From an uncultured Christensenella sp. (lineage in GTDB: Bacteria > Bacillota > Clostridia > Christensenellales > UBA1242): a stretch of DNA of 27,470 nucleotides. Where the stretch lies: positions 1 through 27,470 of the forward strand of contig CASFFI010000076.1 in the NCBI GenBank assembly GCA_949293925.1, written 5' to 3'. The notes beneath the pieces were generated by a model that had not been told where the DNA came from, did no database searches, and saw only the letters and a program-made list of their open reading frames with translations. Each line of letters opens with the position of its first letter. Positions within the stretch are counted from its first letter, which is position 1. A program made the translations under genes and the position numbers. Of this stretch, positions 12,001-17,949 are shown in pieces.

Positions 12001-13161
12001 TACAGAACCAGAACTAATATTACTTAATGGTTTAATAAAATTGTAATCATCATTAAAAGGAGTAACTCTTATTCCCGCTTTAGTGTAGTCAATAACTTTA
12101 GTTGAATCTGAAGTATTGATTGTTCTAAAAACATCTTCTTGTTTCCCTGTAAAAATATCTATAACACTATCATTTTCCAATATGTATTCATCAGCAATAT
12201 TTCCATCAGTGGAAGACATAGCAACATTGCTATAAGATAAAACCGCACTATCAAGACTATCTACAATTAAAACATTAACATCACACGAAATTTCCCTTGA
12301 AGGTTCATATTCTTTTGTAATATCATTTAAAACCATCGGACGCACTGTAAAACAAATCCAGTAAACAATGTTGTCAGGGGTATTATTTGCAGTTTGTTGT
12401 TTGCTGTATTCAAAATATGCACTAGATACAGATAGTTCGCCATCATTAGTGAATGTAATGTAGTCAGCATTTACATCTCCAGGCAATAATAACCTGTTTC
12501 CATCAGAACTAACTGAAGTAAGGTAATTCTTGTTATAATTTTTTTCACGCATATTAGTTGAATTTAATTCAAAATACAAATCTGTGCTAAAAGCAGTTTG
12601 CCCATCTTTTCCTAAGAAATTGAACAAATTCATTTCACTAAGGTCAATTTTAGAGCCTATAAACATAGCAGGTGTACTATCCAAATTTTTTAAAGTCAAA
12701 CTTTCAAGTTCATAAGCGACATTAAATGTTACATGTCTTTTACAACCATCATTTTCTTTTGCAGTAAAATCAACCACGCTTACACCTGCATTGTTAAATT
12801 TTACTATTATTATTGTCGCACCGTTTGAATAATTTGTTGATACAACTTCAAAATTAGTATTGCTTCTAGTCCAAAGTTCAACGCTGGAAGATTTTTTACT
12901 TCCCTTTGTTTCAACTTTAAATTCAACGCCAACATAATCTATTGTTTGTCCATCAACTTCTTCATACAATGAAAAATTAAAGACATCTTCATCTAAGTCT
13001 TCATACTCATTAAAGTCGTAATTCATTGTGTTATCTTGGTAATAAAATGTTTTATAAGAAATGTCTAAATACATTCCATCATAATCTGATTTACACGCTG
13101 AAAAAATAACACCAGAAATCATGGTGAAAAGCATCAAAAATGCAATCCCTAATTTTTTCAT
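1..13161 (-). CDS. Giant GLUG-repeat surface lipoprotein, C-terminus beyond the window
   Basis: From the ATG at 13161-13159 the frame stays open for 4,387 codons to base 1; I read every in-frame triplet over 1-11880 and translated 13161-11760, and found no stop. An SD site (GAGGGG) lies 4 nt upstream. Residues 1-23 are a lipoprotein signal: KK, a hydrophobic core, then FSAC with Cys23 as the lipidation site (Phe at -3 is unusual). Residues about 24-1148 and 1590-2550 are Thr/Ser/Asn/Val-rich, beta-type sequence like bacterial Ig-like surface modules. About 35 GLUG-type motifs (GGIAGxxxxGxIxNxY) fall in five blocks, each opened by a typical header (YILxxDIxL, later DGNxxxIxxL, then GLF): residues about 1148-1588, 2559-3000, 3003-3600, 3600-4075 and 4181 onward. 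GLUG proteins are mostly secreted or surface proteins, with roles in adhesion or proteolysis for a few. A lipid-anchored adhesin or scaffold outside the membrane is inferred. The true C-terminus is unseen. Confidence 0.9.
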   Translation of the reverse strand, partial: MKKLGIAFLMLFTMISGVIFSACKSDYDGMYLDISYKTFYYQDNTMNYDFNEYEDLDEDVFNFSLYEEVDGQTIDYVGVEFKVETKGSKKSSSVELWTRSNTNFEVVSTNYSNGATIIIVKFNNAGVSVVDFTAKENDGCKRHVTFNVAYELESLTLKNLDSTPAMFIGSKIDLSEMNLFNFLGKDGQTAFSTDLYFELNSTNMREKNYNKNYLTSVSSDGNRLLLPGDVNADYITFTNDGELSVSSAYFEYSKQQTANNTPDNIVYWICFTVRPMVLNDITKEYEPSREISCDVNVLIVDSLDSAVLSYSNVAMSSTDGNIADEYILENDSVIDIFTGKQEDVFRTINTSDSTKVIDYTKAGIRVTPFNDDYNFIKPLSNISSGSVSLLEIFNYIDISYSYAENYIKVENGLASGSFKDYTITLGDAGFTDELQQITFKVKYTNLIFDNNVSNEQIVKDISINVKLNKLLDGNSAINAYQVDELGNASVESSESFKLYDEYSNNSSLKIKFEKTPTDANLYDIYGNLLSNFQLLLTESSFNAINVLDKLGRLKNHYLINLNIGGRVESYYAFNVDFGETVSFTLKDNYTGSDEIFNLIMKYSKYPLNFCNENTPITESDIITETFSLRVVKTPTSLKIVNPLVSEEIGLSNVDLPIGNALRLKLLLEGGQEFELNGISISSKNGSLLFGTTNNINNYTDHLTIDSYEVGASYSFYVYANSELNDEQIIVNYPSGKSVSVMCNAVLTESRVDVENAEFIYTKQDIGYETISNITLADNALGLALLKGGVITFNLPDDININTISTKILSAGDINTQIQNYLPDAISLEMVSGNLNEFRVYGVRAGATAKIEVNISFYIIEDGIAKLDEINKYIEIAVYERVSNISIIRTSDNSFVYYQESLSSYTENLSNVDYLIDYNISSATRFVNFSGGQVEVFNMSFAVNYKSNDKSNVNFKVYYLGNVYNSNEIFGVLNPYASRDISLNVITKPDENLSRIRFVLTTSEFGKKLDERFVDTEVLEGVRVENILLNGVNYKIVSENGVNKIRYSEYINLNESKSFEALISNIDNATYPILGYTIQEYAGADYIQFGYTSEQLEKYITVDGSSYTINTVDNETKEVLGGGIFVLTIGSLDSFDGSVYKNDVQIYIYISDGINLPYFVDSLDDLQNISVASDKTFALIKDIDASELDSQICEEFSGELLGYVNDVGTSTITQYKIYNLKLSESFISATSTANGSRLSMGIFGRNLGKISSITFEISSFDVDIENPTEVVSLGLICGVNEADGIIENVSVKLLCDALIDLQADINTSDANISLLVGENYGLISSDYGKIIDSNNYQFVVNYYNQAVETRGINISTGALAGVNAGSIFGAYDYTSSIKGSVYSLINLQANIKVYSYSGSISNVGNNVDLANFYTAGAVGINSGKISNICANVAVNSYDFVGGFIGVNEGVESEAFNLYLLGAQLTSLNSSNSCVGGIAGKISSVQNFENNRVQLLKINGQNSFIQGALNVGGIAGLLENGNINFCYVERFYSDTYKNTDDSINLVGENYKYSVRNLSGFVADLAGIANGSNNITNSFINTSFYTDNASNIKTIPDGSNYSISKVYYSGNLPNVDLNGAYYTFESIDINSLTSSFDSKNYSGVIDSFVTQSNSDDIIQIHLNANNGLPIIAYEFDGNVTYTNTVVPTSASAVTNDDKLYKENLQNNSLVEEINYSNLLYNENHFTGIKLQDSEAVLFYYESDEIYNENAGFVKVQNELNKYYLVVEDSLILWETEPDGASLSYEVNILSGENVADLGIDELGNYYIVLKRTGDVVLEISSIFNEDIKSTFIVHSRCGFTNLDLSLNNDNEPISTNNERVVLYVNQTKNLKPLIENVYNNFKFNSIEHNNLKLKIYTGNNVQITGNEFDYYNFDDIIGFTGVNFDDDGQYKDFSIIVEYYYLEDGNYYYLCSKEIVFRTYKTAISIELDVNKFETQPSEVVDFAVDFNTYYAVDESSYLYLDNQLENGEISYSSDALILSINGSTDKDNEQIFEILQKTSKSSVYDLFEVNYAVSKLGYTYSYQISLSLVDDFEIRYLVDQISFKLMFRALTDEDVKNDNLTIIYSPENLSTVRIEHYSSGTIVTNSNANNKVEYISGTTQSNVIVPGNSGLLKLYIEPSYSLVNDLVLRASNGEISGQRITFQQMIYDGTKYISLSHSSNYGFMSNGSYRLEKISSYDSTTNSYSYNGVIYVRTILNDVEGNNELYNIYLDIYKSNIYSNGSADETLTKTLISQYLPGVYISVSENSLHTSIDGNNYYILQRGAGANSNNASYIDVSVVGYELIGLPNYQIIGDNVYDKVYLVQSQEAVYDETSGRYDIRYSVFVRSDLFEKFSIKFSMELVKDGITYTQEKVVNFITTDYILDSINVTNLHSTINSSATLFMNLNSLNGEIDLNEFLIDNQGVIDDNKVVNFLKNFRLSNGDLSNYYVPQSQLQSALTDPNNANKEFLIYYDSISKTFRIYGRMISNFSVTVEVPYTFKFADDFKNYVELSFDVYGLSSYYVAETNFNITISTSTDENQPLAIYNAEQFMNMNVGGDYILMEDINLYGYRPISFNDVNVTFSLDGNNKVINIYSFDVSGKTNIGLFESLGQNSILKNVTVNIANLQTVNLSGVNSFNFGLLAGTNEGIIYNCEVISFNPNQNSKVDSVINILSQDSVSSNASHNLIGLLVGENLGNIINSRVGTSSFKKVTVSVNSLGANNTVENIINCGTITLNARGVVAGLVAVNSGIISSCYVANTTVNNLYELNNSYNMTAGLVAENSNSGKILYSYVEGLQSSISQTSLRASTNKIYSYIGSVGAFVYTNSGTISDCYANIFVESNTQFVSGFAYINENSGKILHSYSAGNISSNSTSNQPFIGANLKNELNSFGEITDCYYLKLDSDKFGVIIDGSKPNAVELNSVNIQSSDSFNNFCFIDGVETSEQGVWTLKNSVLPKLVSANQIAVSVKYFYGGVSYFADDYAYGSSINPYIVRDVEEFNKYIAFDNETSATSKFFNGHIRLVDDIDFTGLDMETRSEMDMQGVIDGNGMTLSGLYIGPTQTSQSSIGLFSTITNGVVKNLNIEFDTIEEARGSSYVGGLAGIIDDSIILNVTLSGENKMLTGDNFVGGLSGLVRGESVLFNISSNLSVKATVRNLENYIRSGENNFAYEYLNEEDFNYQNFGFSYSGYNTYNEYVRNLSYAGGIAGVLDLDESPLNENAKRLQVYGDVQIVGVNAGGIAGYTSIDTSIKKGYVELSNGSFILGVYSSGGIAGINYGDIYQSKVQYSDNDNFRERIREYEQNPSESSVEISNQRIVENAYYQDHVRIGSSSYYSLLLGSVYVGGVAGINFAGEIYNTLSSVVVYTDSEYLSGFVGLNIGGKFNYVYSISLVKLTESNSFMGGMFAYIMSASDKKINAENGSYYSNRMKALEVYNKFYKNIDGNDDLSIDLYSVVSGISYNNELLNLFNTNEQLSYRNLFAGFVSENVVFVNDSVNNSTDLDTNTFVTVYYKSEQNVKTNISSVYNFNTYDSKLLNTKTDRSSEQKALFRRMFGNWPIEYWDINNQSKEIYFPPLLDKSINNYYEISSSEDMGLIGLYPDANFVVTNDITISAYNYVADVVFTGSIVGMEIEDASGVKRLPKITIDLSLSNFNGAKSITGAGFFKQTENAIVRNLDIEYIIKEVNSNQELRQYFGGISSMDIGSSFENLYVSFEFASGNSEITNVSFEQFGGLIANSTDSFITSCVVNIGSNENIQEIDFIKAGNNKNASFGGIVGHADSSIKLDANDENYDYVILSTQANLYIDLHIDAINSYIGGVVGDINNKVYLSSATASGQLNVYSVDNTNSNQISIGGIIGYAKNVVFDNIYTSNLMVSSNISSNNNLQYDKSVIIGGIVGEALNMQGENSYSKNSTITNKVSSNNSYIYGGLIGKISAQSSLKNSVSNIEIIDEYSKYVTAGGITGSNSTETEYLNVFSNTLISLKTVDNVEDSLNILVGGLIGNVLGDTTISDSISAGRINLATTSYHNVGKISVGGIIGVIENGKILVTRTITISVISTSQISKTYKQVDAVDVFVLNQDAVIGENLTSDYNIEVYYSSDYTLCDSNIGSNYSVDALLSKQFVELLEGFTNNYLGNEIVSIPYMSSIKTYLVLSGVMNEEGLFDLGSAMRPISIKNQNRTNAIIDSGFNYYYLKENLDDKFNCTFAFEGIILGNNKTINITNFNLFDGYMALIPEITNNSAISNITLTLNNDISLTQKTGLLVGVNNGNIYSCSVDFDGISLTSGSETAFVVHTNNGNISNSYSSAELKSGVGAISGFVYLNNNVIQNSYFNGYIGALNSSGFIYDNGENSYLENCYSAGVVQGLKQFGNI

Positions 13162-13231
13162 ATTACCCCTCATCTTCCTTCGTATAAAATTACTTTATTT
13201 TACCCAATAAAATAATTTATATAATTAATTT

Positions 13232-13260
13232 ATTATACAAAATATAATACTTAAAGTCAA
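13232..13260 (-). promoter_or_regulatory. Promoter of the giant lipoprotein gene
   Basis: On the minus strand TTGACT (13260-13255) and TATAAT (13237-13232) are separated by exactly 17 bp. This near-consensus sigma-A promoter leaves a leader of about 65 nt before the ATG at 13161. It suggests that the giant protein is well expressed. Confidence 0.75.
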
Positions 13261-13396
13261 TTTAATGTAAACAAAAATTAAAAAGTGAATTTGTAAATTT
13301 TTACTGAAAACAAAAGAAAAAAACACAATAAATTAATTAAAAAATTATTAAAAATATTCAAAAAATCAAAAAAATTATTAAAATTTTATAATAATA

Positions 13397-13425
13397 TTGA
13401 TTTTTTTATAATTTTTTCGTATATT
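13397..13425 (+). promoter_or_regulatory. Promoter of the ttcA-like gene
   Basis: TTGATT (13397-13402) and TATATT (13420-13425) are separated by 17 bp. A start about 7 nt further on leaves a short leader that contains the AAAGGA SD at 13437-13442. The surrounding 100 bp are nearly pure A/T. Confidence 0.6.
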
Positions 13426-13447
13426 ATTAAAAATTTAAAGGAAAATT

Positions 13448-14140
13448 ATGCAAAAAATATTATCAAAATTAAGACGAGCCATTCAAACATATAATCTTAT
13501 TCAAGAAGGCGACAAAATACTTGTCGGTTTATCAGGAGGAAAAGATAGTTTGATTCTTTTAAAAAGTCTTGTAAATTTCCAAAAATTCAACCTGGTAAAT
13601 TTTGAAATTAAAGCCTGCATTATAGACATGTTTTCAGGGCAGGTTGACTATTCAAAATTAGAGAAATTTTGCAATGAATTAAATGTCGAATTAATAATTG
13701 AAAAAACCGATATTGCAAGCATAATTTTTGATGTGAGAAATGAAAAAAATCCTTGCTCACTGTGTGCAAAAATGAGACGAGGAGCATTAAATTCAGTTGC
13801 AAATAAAATAGGATATAATAAACTAGCATTAGGTCATCATCTAGATGATGTAGTAAACACCTTTATAATGTCTTTATTTTTTGAAGGAAGATTGAATTCA
13901 ATGAGTCCTTCATCTTATATGTCAAAAACAAAGATAACATTAATTAGACCGTTATTTCTAGTAGAAGAAAAAGAAATTATACGAGTTAGTAAAGACTTAC
14001 CAATATTAAAAAACAAATGTCCAAATGATAAACATTCAAAAAGGACTGAAATTGATGAATATTTAAAACACTTAGAAAAAACATATTCTGGTGTCAAAAA
14101 GCGAATTATTACCGCTATTTTAAATTCAAATCTTTTATAA
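13448..14140 (+). CDS. ttcA: TtcA-like tRNA cytidine(32) 2-sulfurtransferase
   Basis: A 230-residue PP-loop ATPase of the TtcA/TilS superfamily. The ATP-binding P-loop SGGKDS is at residues 29-34. CSLCAKMRRG (103-112) carries the CxxC and the Arg-rich segment typical of TtcA, and GHHLDD (129-134) is the second PP-loop-family signature. TtcA adenylates C32 of certain tRNAs and inserts sulfur, using an Fe-S cluster held by three cysteines. Here C103, C106 and C191 match the three expected ligands, while the second Cys of the usual C-terminal CxxC is absent (KCPND). It is somewhat shorter than proteobacterial TtcA. The start is set by AAAGGA at 13437-13442, 5 nt before ATG. It is monocistronic and divergent from the giant lipoprotein gene. 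A paralogous thiolase with another tRNA target is possible. Confidence 0.8.
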   Translation: MQKILSKLRRAIQTYNLIQEGDKILVGLSGGKDSLILLKSLVNFQKFNLVNFEIKACIIDMFSGQVDYSKLEKFCNELNVELIIEKTDIASIIFDVRNEKNPCSLCAKMRRGALNSVANKIGYNKLALGHHLDDVVNTFIMSLFFEGRLNSMSPSSYMSKTKITLIRPLFLVEEKEIIRVSKDLPILKNKCPNDKHSKRTEIDEYLKHLEKTYSGVKKRIITAILNSNLL

Positions 14141-14509
14141 ATATTTAATCTAAAAATAAGAAAATTTTAAAAGTTAAACAATTTTAAAACTAACATAATC
14201 ACAAAAGGAACCTGCAAAAAATAAGTTCCTTTTTGTGTTACTTTTAAACAACAGCCTAATTAGTGCTACTATATAGTTTCAAAAATTAAAATCTTAATTT
14301 TTTTACTATAATTACATACTATTATATTCATATTCCTCAACAGTACAACATAAATTTGGTTAAAGTCTAGTAGATTTGCATTTGAATATAGCAAAAAACA
14401 AAAGTTCAAATAATATTAATATTCAATAATTTTTTTAAATTCACCACATCTTTATTTTATAAGGATAATCAAATTTCTTATTAGGAAAATCATTTTATTT
14501 GAAACTTTT
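14141..14509. other. Intergenic, no gene seen
   Basis: Besides the hairpin at 14200-14241 this stretch holds only AT-rich sequence with stops in all frames. A second, pure A/T inverted repeat (AAAAATTAA, 4-nt loop, TTAATTTTT) starts at 14281. I see no open frame, tRNA or promoter of note. Confidence 0.5.
14200..14241. terminator. Hairpin terminator downstream of ttcA-like gene
   Basis: An inverted repeat pairs CACAAAAGGAAC (14200-14211) with GTTCCTTTTTGTG (14225-14237), with one bulged T and a 13-nt A-rich loop. The A- and T-rich arms can act in either direction. It is 60 nt past the ttcA-like stop. The T-tract is mostly inside the stem, so strength is uncertain. Confidence 0.6.
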
Positions 14510-15187
14510 CTACATTTTCTCGACTTCGACAACCATCGAATTTGAAAATCCAGAAATAGTTGTATCAATATAATGATCAAGCACATTAAGGTGAGCAGAT
14601 TTCATTTCATTCAAATATTCGTCCCATGTTACAATTCTGCAAGAAGTTGTCGCAACTTTAACTACCTTATTGGCAAATGACCTTTCCGACAATTCAAAAG
14701 CCTTACTAATATCCGATTTTCTAGTTTCTTTTCCATCACCCATAACGATTATAAAAGCCTTTCCTCCATCTGTAAGATGGTCATGAATAAATATAAAAAA
14801 ATTGTGTCTATCTTTATCGTCAACGAGCATATGCAAAACGGCAACTGGATAAATAAAATCATTTTTTATTTTAAGGTTGTTTTTTAATATATCCATTACT
14901 AAAAATGATTTTCACCAATTCCCTTTTCTTTTGCTTTTTGTTTACACCTCTTTATTGCTTCTTTAGAAATGTCACTCGCTTCTATGTTATAACCTAAAGA
15001 AATAAGATTTATAGCATTTTGACCTTCACCGCAACCAATTTCCAAAATTTTACACTTTTTAGTTACCCCATATTTATTTAATAATTTTTTGATAGAAGGA
15101 GTTGGCCTATCACCAGCCCATACTAACGAAGTTTCAGTATGAATTTTTTATATCTATCATCATCCGCTTCATAATATTTTTTCCCAT
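14510..15187 (-). pseudogene. Class I SAM-dependent methyltransferase, three frameshifts
   Basis: Joining three frames gives one coherent methyltransferase of about 225 residues. It starts MGKKYYEADDDRYKK at 15187, continues IHTETSLVWAGDRPTPS, has motif I (LEIGCGEG) and an acidic DIS motif that bind S-adenosylmethionine, and ends in the 128-codon open part below 14896. Each break needs one base restored in a homopolymer: the T-run 15177-15182, the T-run 15144-15149 and the A-run 14901-14905 (plus-strand view; 6, 6 and 5 bases where 7, 7 and 6 are expected). A TAG follows the last break at once. No SD lies before the ATG and no convincing promoter is visible. The family includes small-molecule and tellurite-resistance type methyltransferases; the substrate is unknown. 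Genes on both sides are intact, so true decay is favoured over sequencing error. Confidence 0.8.
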
Positions 15188-15498
15188 ACTATATATGTAT
15201 ATATAAATACATAAACAATGTCAAATAAACATAATTAAATTATAAAAATTTAAAATGAATTAAATATTTTTGATATTTTTTAAAAAATAATGAAAAATTT
15301 TTATATTTTTGAATTTTTTATACATTTTTTATTGTTTTTTTTATAATTATTTTGTTTTTTATATAATTTTATTGCATTTATTTTTTATTGATTAAAAACA
15401 AATAACGATTATACGATATATCATAAATTAATATATAAAATCTCTTTGCAAAATAATCAAAAATTTAGTATAATATGTTGCCATGTCAAGGAGAAAAT
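15188..15498. other. AT-rich intergenic region upstream of the glycosyltransferase
   Basis: About 310 bp, nearly all A/T with only isolated G or C between 15240 and 15400, including several T-runs of six or more. The right end holds the glycosyltransferase promoter and SD. No open frame, RNA gene or stable G/C hairpin is visible. The A/T tracts could serve as UP-like elements or as binding sites for minor-groove proteins. Confidence 0.5.
15446..15474 (+). promoter_or_regulatory. Promoter of the glycosyltransferase-acyltransferase operon
   Basis: TTGCAA (15446-15451) and a perfect TATAAT (15469-15474) are separated by 17 bp. The expected start near 15481 leaves a leader of only about 18 nt, just enough for the SD. 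This supports the downstream ATG at 15499 over the one at 15475, which would abut the -10 element. Confidence 0.75.
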
Positions 15499-16701
15499 AT
15501 GGATAAGATATCAATAATCGTGCCAATTTACAATGGTGCGTTAACCATAGAAAAATGTATTAACAGCATTTTAAATCAAACATATAAAAATTTCGAAATA
15601 CTAGCAATTAATGATGGGTCAACAGATGGTACTCTTCAATTACTTTATAAATTGCAAAAACTTGACAACAGAATAAAAATATATACGAAACAAAATGGTG
15701 GTGTTAGCAGTGCCAGAAATTTAGGACTTGAAAAAGCAACGGGTGATTATATTGAATTTATGGATTGCGATGATGAGTTAAAACCTGAAATGTTTGAAAA
15801 ACTTCTAAATGCAATAAAAACTTCAAATGCCGACCTTGCAATATGTAATTTTGAAAATAATCCTATGTTTAAATCATACCTTACTAACAAAGTTTATGAT
15901 TTAAAAAATCAATACGACGTGATAGAATTTAGCCAAGAAACATTTGGAATAACTACTCCGTGGAATAAATTATTTAAAAAAGACGCAATTAAAAACTTAA
16001 GATTTAATGAATCAATAAGTTTTACTGAAGATGAAATATTTAACTTGGCAAGTTTTAAATATGTCAAAAAAATAGTTACTATTTCTGATAGTTTATATAT
16101 ATACAATTTTGGAAATCAATTTGACAACAACAGTAGTTCTTGTATAGAGAAAATTGTCGGAGCAAATAGTTTTTGGAAAGACAAAAAAACAATATGGCAT
16201 TTAACTGAAATATATACTGATACTCGTAAAAAAGTAATTTTGGACGCATTAAAAGAAGGATATTTATGTGTTGAATCTCCAGATGAACTTGCATATTATA
16301 GAATGTTCGACTTTTTATTATGGGGATTAGTTTCTTACACATATTTAAAAACTTCCAAAGAAGGTTTAATCGAAGTCGTAAAATCAATATTATTTGAGCC
16401 ACCTTTTATAAAAAGCGTAGAAGTGCAAAACAAGTTTGGTGTATCATTAAACCCTTTTGACAATCACACTAACGATAAAATAGAAAACTTAATAGATTTA
16501 TTAATTAAAACTAATGATGACAATATTTCTGATAAAGAATTTAAAATGATATATGCATTTTATATGATTTTTACAAAACTATTTTTAAATATTAATGAAT
16601 CACTTGACACTCATAATGTTAATTTGGTTGTAAAAATTTATAAAGAATTAGAGAAAAACACATCAAAAGAAGCAAAATATGTCAATAAAATTTTAAAATA
16701 A
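15499..16701 (+). CDS. Family 2 glycosyltransferase (GT-A fold)
   Basis: 400 residues. An upstream ATG at 15475 is rejected: it lies directly after the -10 box, whereas AAGGAG (15488-15493) sits 5 nt before 15499. The N-terminal 100 residues are typical GT2: ISIIVPIYNG at 4-13, INDGSTDGT at 37-45, GGVSSARNLG at 67-76 and the metal/nucleotide-sugar site DCDD at 89-92. GT2 enzymes transfer a sugar from a nucleotide donor, here presumably at the cytoplasmic face of the membrane. The C-terminal 250 residues show no TM helix and no motif I recognise. The stop is 37 nt before the acyltransferase start, so the two are probably co-transcribed and may act on one lipid or surface glycan. Donor and acceptor cannot be read from sequence. 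Confidence 0.88.
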   Translation: MDKISIIVPIYNGALTIEKCINSILNQTYKNFEILAINDGSTDGTLQLLYKLQKLDNRIKIYTKQNGGVSSARNLGLEKATGDYIEFMDCDDELKPEMFEKLLNAIKTSNADLAICNFENNPMFKSYLTNKVYDLKNQYDVIEFSQETFGITTPWNKLFKKDAIKNLRFNESISFTEDEIFNLASFKYVKKIVTISDSLYIYNFGNQFDNNSSSCIEKIVGANSFWKDKKTIWHLTEIYTDTRKKVILDALKEGYLCVESPDELAYYRMFDFLLWGLVSYTYLKTSKEGLIEVVKSILFEPPFIKSVEVQNKFGVSLNPFDNHTNDKIENLIDLLIKTNDDNISDKEFKMIYAFYMIFTKLFLNINESLDTHNVNLVVKIYKELEKNTSKEAKYVNKILK

Positions 16702-16738
16702 TATAATTTACATTTATATAATTTTAATAGGAGTAAAC

Positions 16739-17545
16739 ATGACAAACAAAGAGCACATAGAAAAATATGAAATTATGGAAAAAGAAGGAAGATTTAACGA
16801 ACATGTAAATCCTATTGATTGGGACAATGCGTTGGAAGTAAAAAAAGATTTTCCATATTACAAAAAAAGTATTAAACTAACTATAAAAGACTTCTTTTTA
16901 AACAATTTTAAAGTAAAACCATTTACCAGAATTATCAATAAATTAGAGTATAAAACAATAGTTTTAGGTAGAGAAAATTTAAAGGGTATCAAAAGAGCAA
17001 TCATAACATCTAACCACGTTTTTATATACGATTGTTTAGTAAACAAGTACGCTTTGAAAGGTCACAAAGTAATGGTTGTTGGTGCTGAATTTAACAATCA
17101 AAAAGGAAAATTTGGCGATTTAATGCGAGCGGGCGGACTTTTGCCTTTATCATCAAAATATAGTGTTATGAAAGAGTTTAATAAAGGAATAAAATACCAT
17201 TTAAAGAAAAATCATTATGTTCTTATCTATCCTGAACAATCTATGTGGTACAATTATGAAAAACTACGTCCATTCAAAGATGGTGCTTTCCATTACGCTG
17301 TTATGAATAATGTTCCTGTTATACCAATATACATCACATTTAGACCAACCGGCAAATATGATGACAGTGGTGCAGAAAAAAAATATGTAACAGTAAACAT
17401 ATTAAAACCTATATATAAAAATGATGCTTTATCTGACAAAGAAAATATTAAAATGATGAAAGATAAAGACTTTAATGCTTGTAAAGCAGTATATGAAAAG
17501 ACTTATAATAAACCTTTAAAATATACAAATGACAACAACAATTAA
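16739..17545 (+). CDS. PlsC-like lysophospholipid acyltransferase
   Basis: 268 residues of the LPLAT/PlsC superfamily. The catalytic HX4D motif is NHVFIYD (92-98). The second block GGLLPL is at 132-137, the substrate-binding block is PEQS (165-168, in place of the common EGTRS), and KDG at 180-182 precedes VPVIPIYI at 192-199. These enzymes transfer acyl groups to lysophosphatidate or related acceptors at the membrane. The first 70 residues form a charged extension without an obvious TM helix. AGGAG at 16729-16733 is 5 nt before ATG. It is second in an operon with the GT2 gene. A role in acylating a glycolipid made by its neighbour is inferred; general phosphatidate synthesis is the alternative. 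Confidence 0.83.
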   Translation: MTNKEHIEKYEIMEKEGRFNEHVNPIDWDNALEVKKDFPYYKKSIKLTIKDFFLNNFKVKPFTRIINKLEYKTIVLGRENLKGIKRAIITSNHVFIYDCLVNKYALKGHKVMVVGAEFNNQKGKFGDLMRAGGLLPLSSKYSVMKEFNKGIKYHLKKNHYVLIYPEQSMWYNYEKLRPFKDGAFHYAVMNNVPVIPIYITFRPTGKYDDSGAEKKYVTVNILKPIYKNDALSDKENIKMMKDKDFNACKAVYEKTYNKPLKYTNDNNN

Positions 17546-17802
17546 ACATTTTCATTATAAAAAATCAAATTTTATATAGTTTGAAAAATATTAAATGAAT
17601 ACTATTAAACTATTATTATCTTATGAATTAATTTCAAGGTAGTAAAATAAGGTATTGTAATGATGAGATGAATAAAATTATAAAAACAGAAAATAAATTT
17701 TATTTGATAAAATATTAGGGTAATTAATATAAATATTTACATTGAAATGTTTTATAATATAAACAGTTATATTATTATATTATACTGTTAAAAAGATAAT
17801 TG

Positions 17803-17862
17803 TTTATAGATTAATAAAGATTATTATTTATAGATTAATAAAGATTATTATTTATAGATTAA
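17803..17862. repeat. 24-bp tandem repeat, 2.5 copies
   Basis: The unit TTTATAGATTAATAAAGATTATTA starts at 17803 and 17827, and a partial third copy covers 17851-17862. The first two copies are identical and there are no spacers. It lies just before the plus-strand terminator hairpin. Confidence 0.85.
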
Positions 17863-17874
17863 TTATGATATATT

Positions 17875-17907
17875 AAGCTTGTCGGATTCTAACGACGAGT
17901 TTTTTTT
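17875..17907 (+). terminator. Rho-independent terminator of the GT2-acyltransferase operon or a small RNA
   Basis: The stem CTTGTCG / CGACGAG (17878-17884 and 17893-17899, one G-U pair) has an 8-nt loop and is followed by eight Ts (17900-17907). A few A-T pairs extend the stem. It lies 330 bp after the last plus-strand stop codon. Confidence 0.8.
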
Positions 17908-17923
17908 AACAATTTTCTAAAGA

Positions 17924-17949
17924 TAAAAAAAAGATAGGTAAAACCTATC

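Larger units (their letters stand above)
17546..17923. other. Intergenic region with tandem repeat and terminator, no gene seen
   Basis: About 380 bp after the acyltransferase gene. It contains only frames of under 20 codons, a 24-bp tandem repeat (17803-17862) and a plus-strand terminator (17875-17907). No clear promoter precedes these: a TATAAT at 17753-17758 has no -35 at proper spacing. It is either a long 3' untranslated region of the operon or a small RNA locus. Confidence 0.5.

Noticed and set aside
13162..13447. Possible origin or partition site in the A/T-rich region between the giant gene and ttcA
   Set aside because: No DnaA-box cluster, iterons or replication genes; it is explained by two back-to-back promoters.
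13915..14097. Open frames opposite or inside ttcA, the GT2, acyltransferase, ltaS and AT-hook genes
   Set aside because: All overlap well-supported genes in other frames, without SD or recognisable domains.
15475..15498. Upstream ATG at 15475 as start of the glycosyltransferase
   Set aside because: It directly follows the -10 box and has no SD; ATG 15499 has AAGGAG at proper distance and begins the GT2 fold.
17803..17862. CRISPR array
   Set aside because: The 24-bp units are directly adjacent without spacers, there are only 2.5 copies and there is no cas gene.
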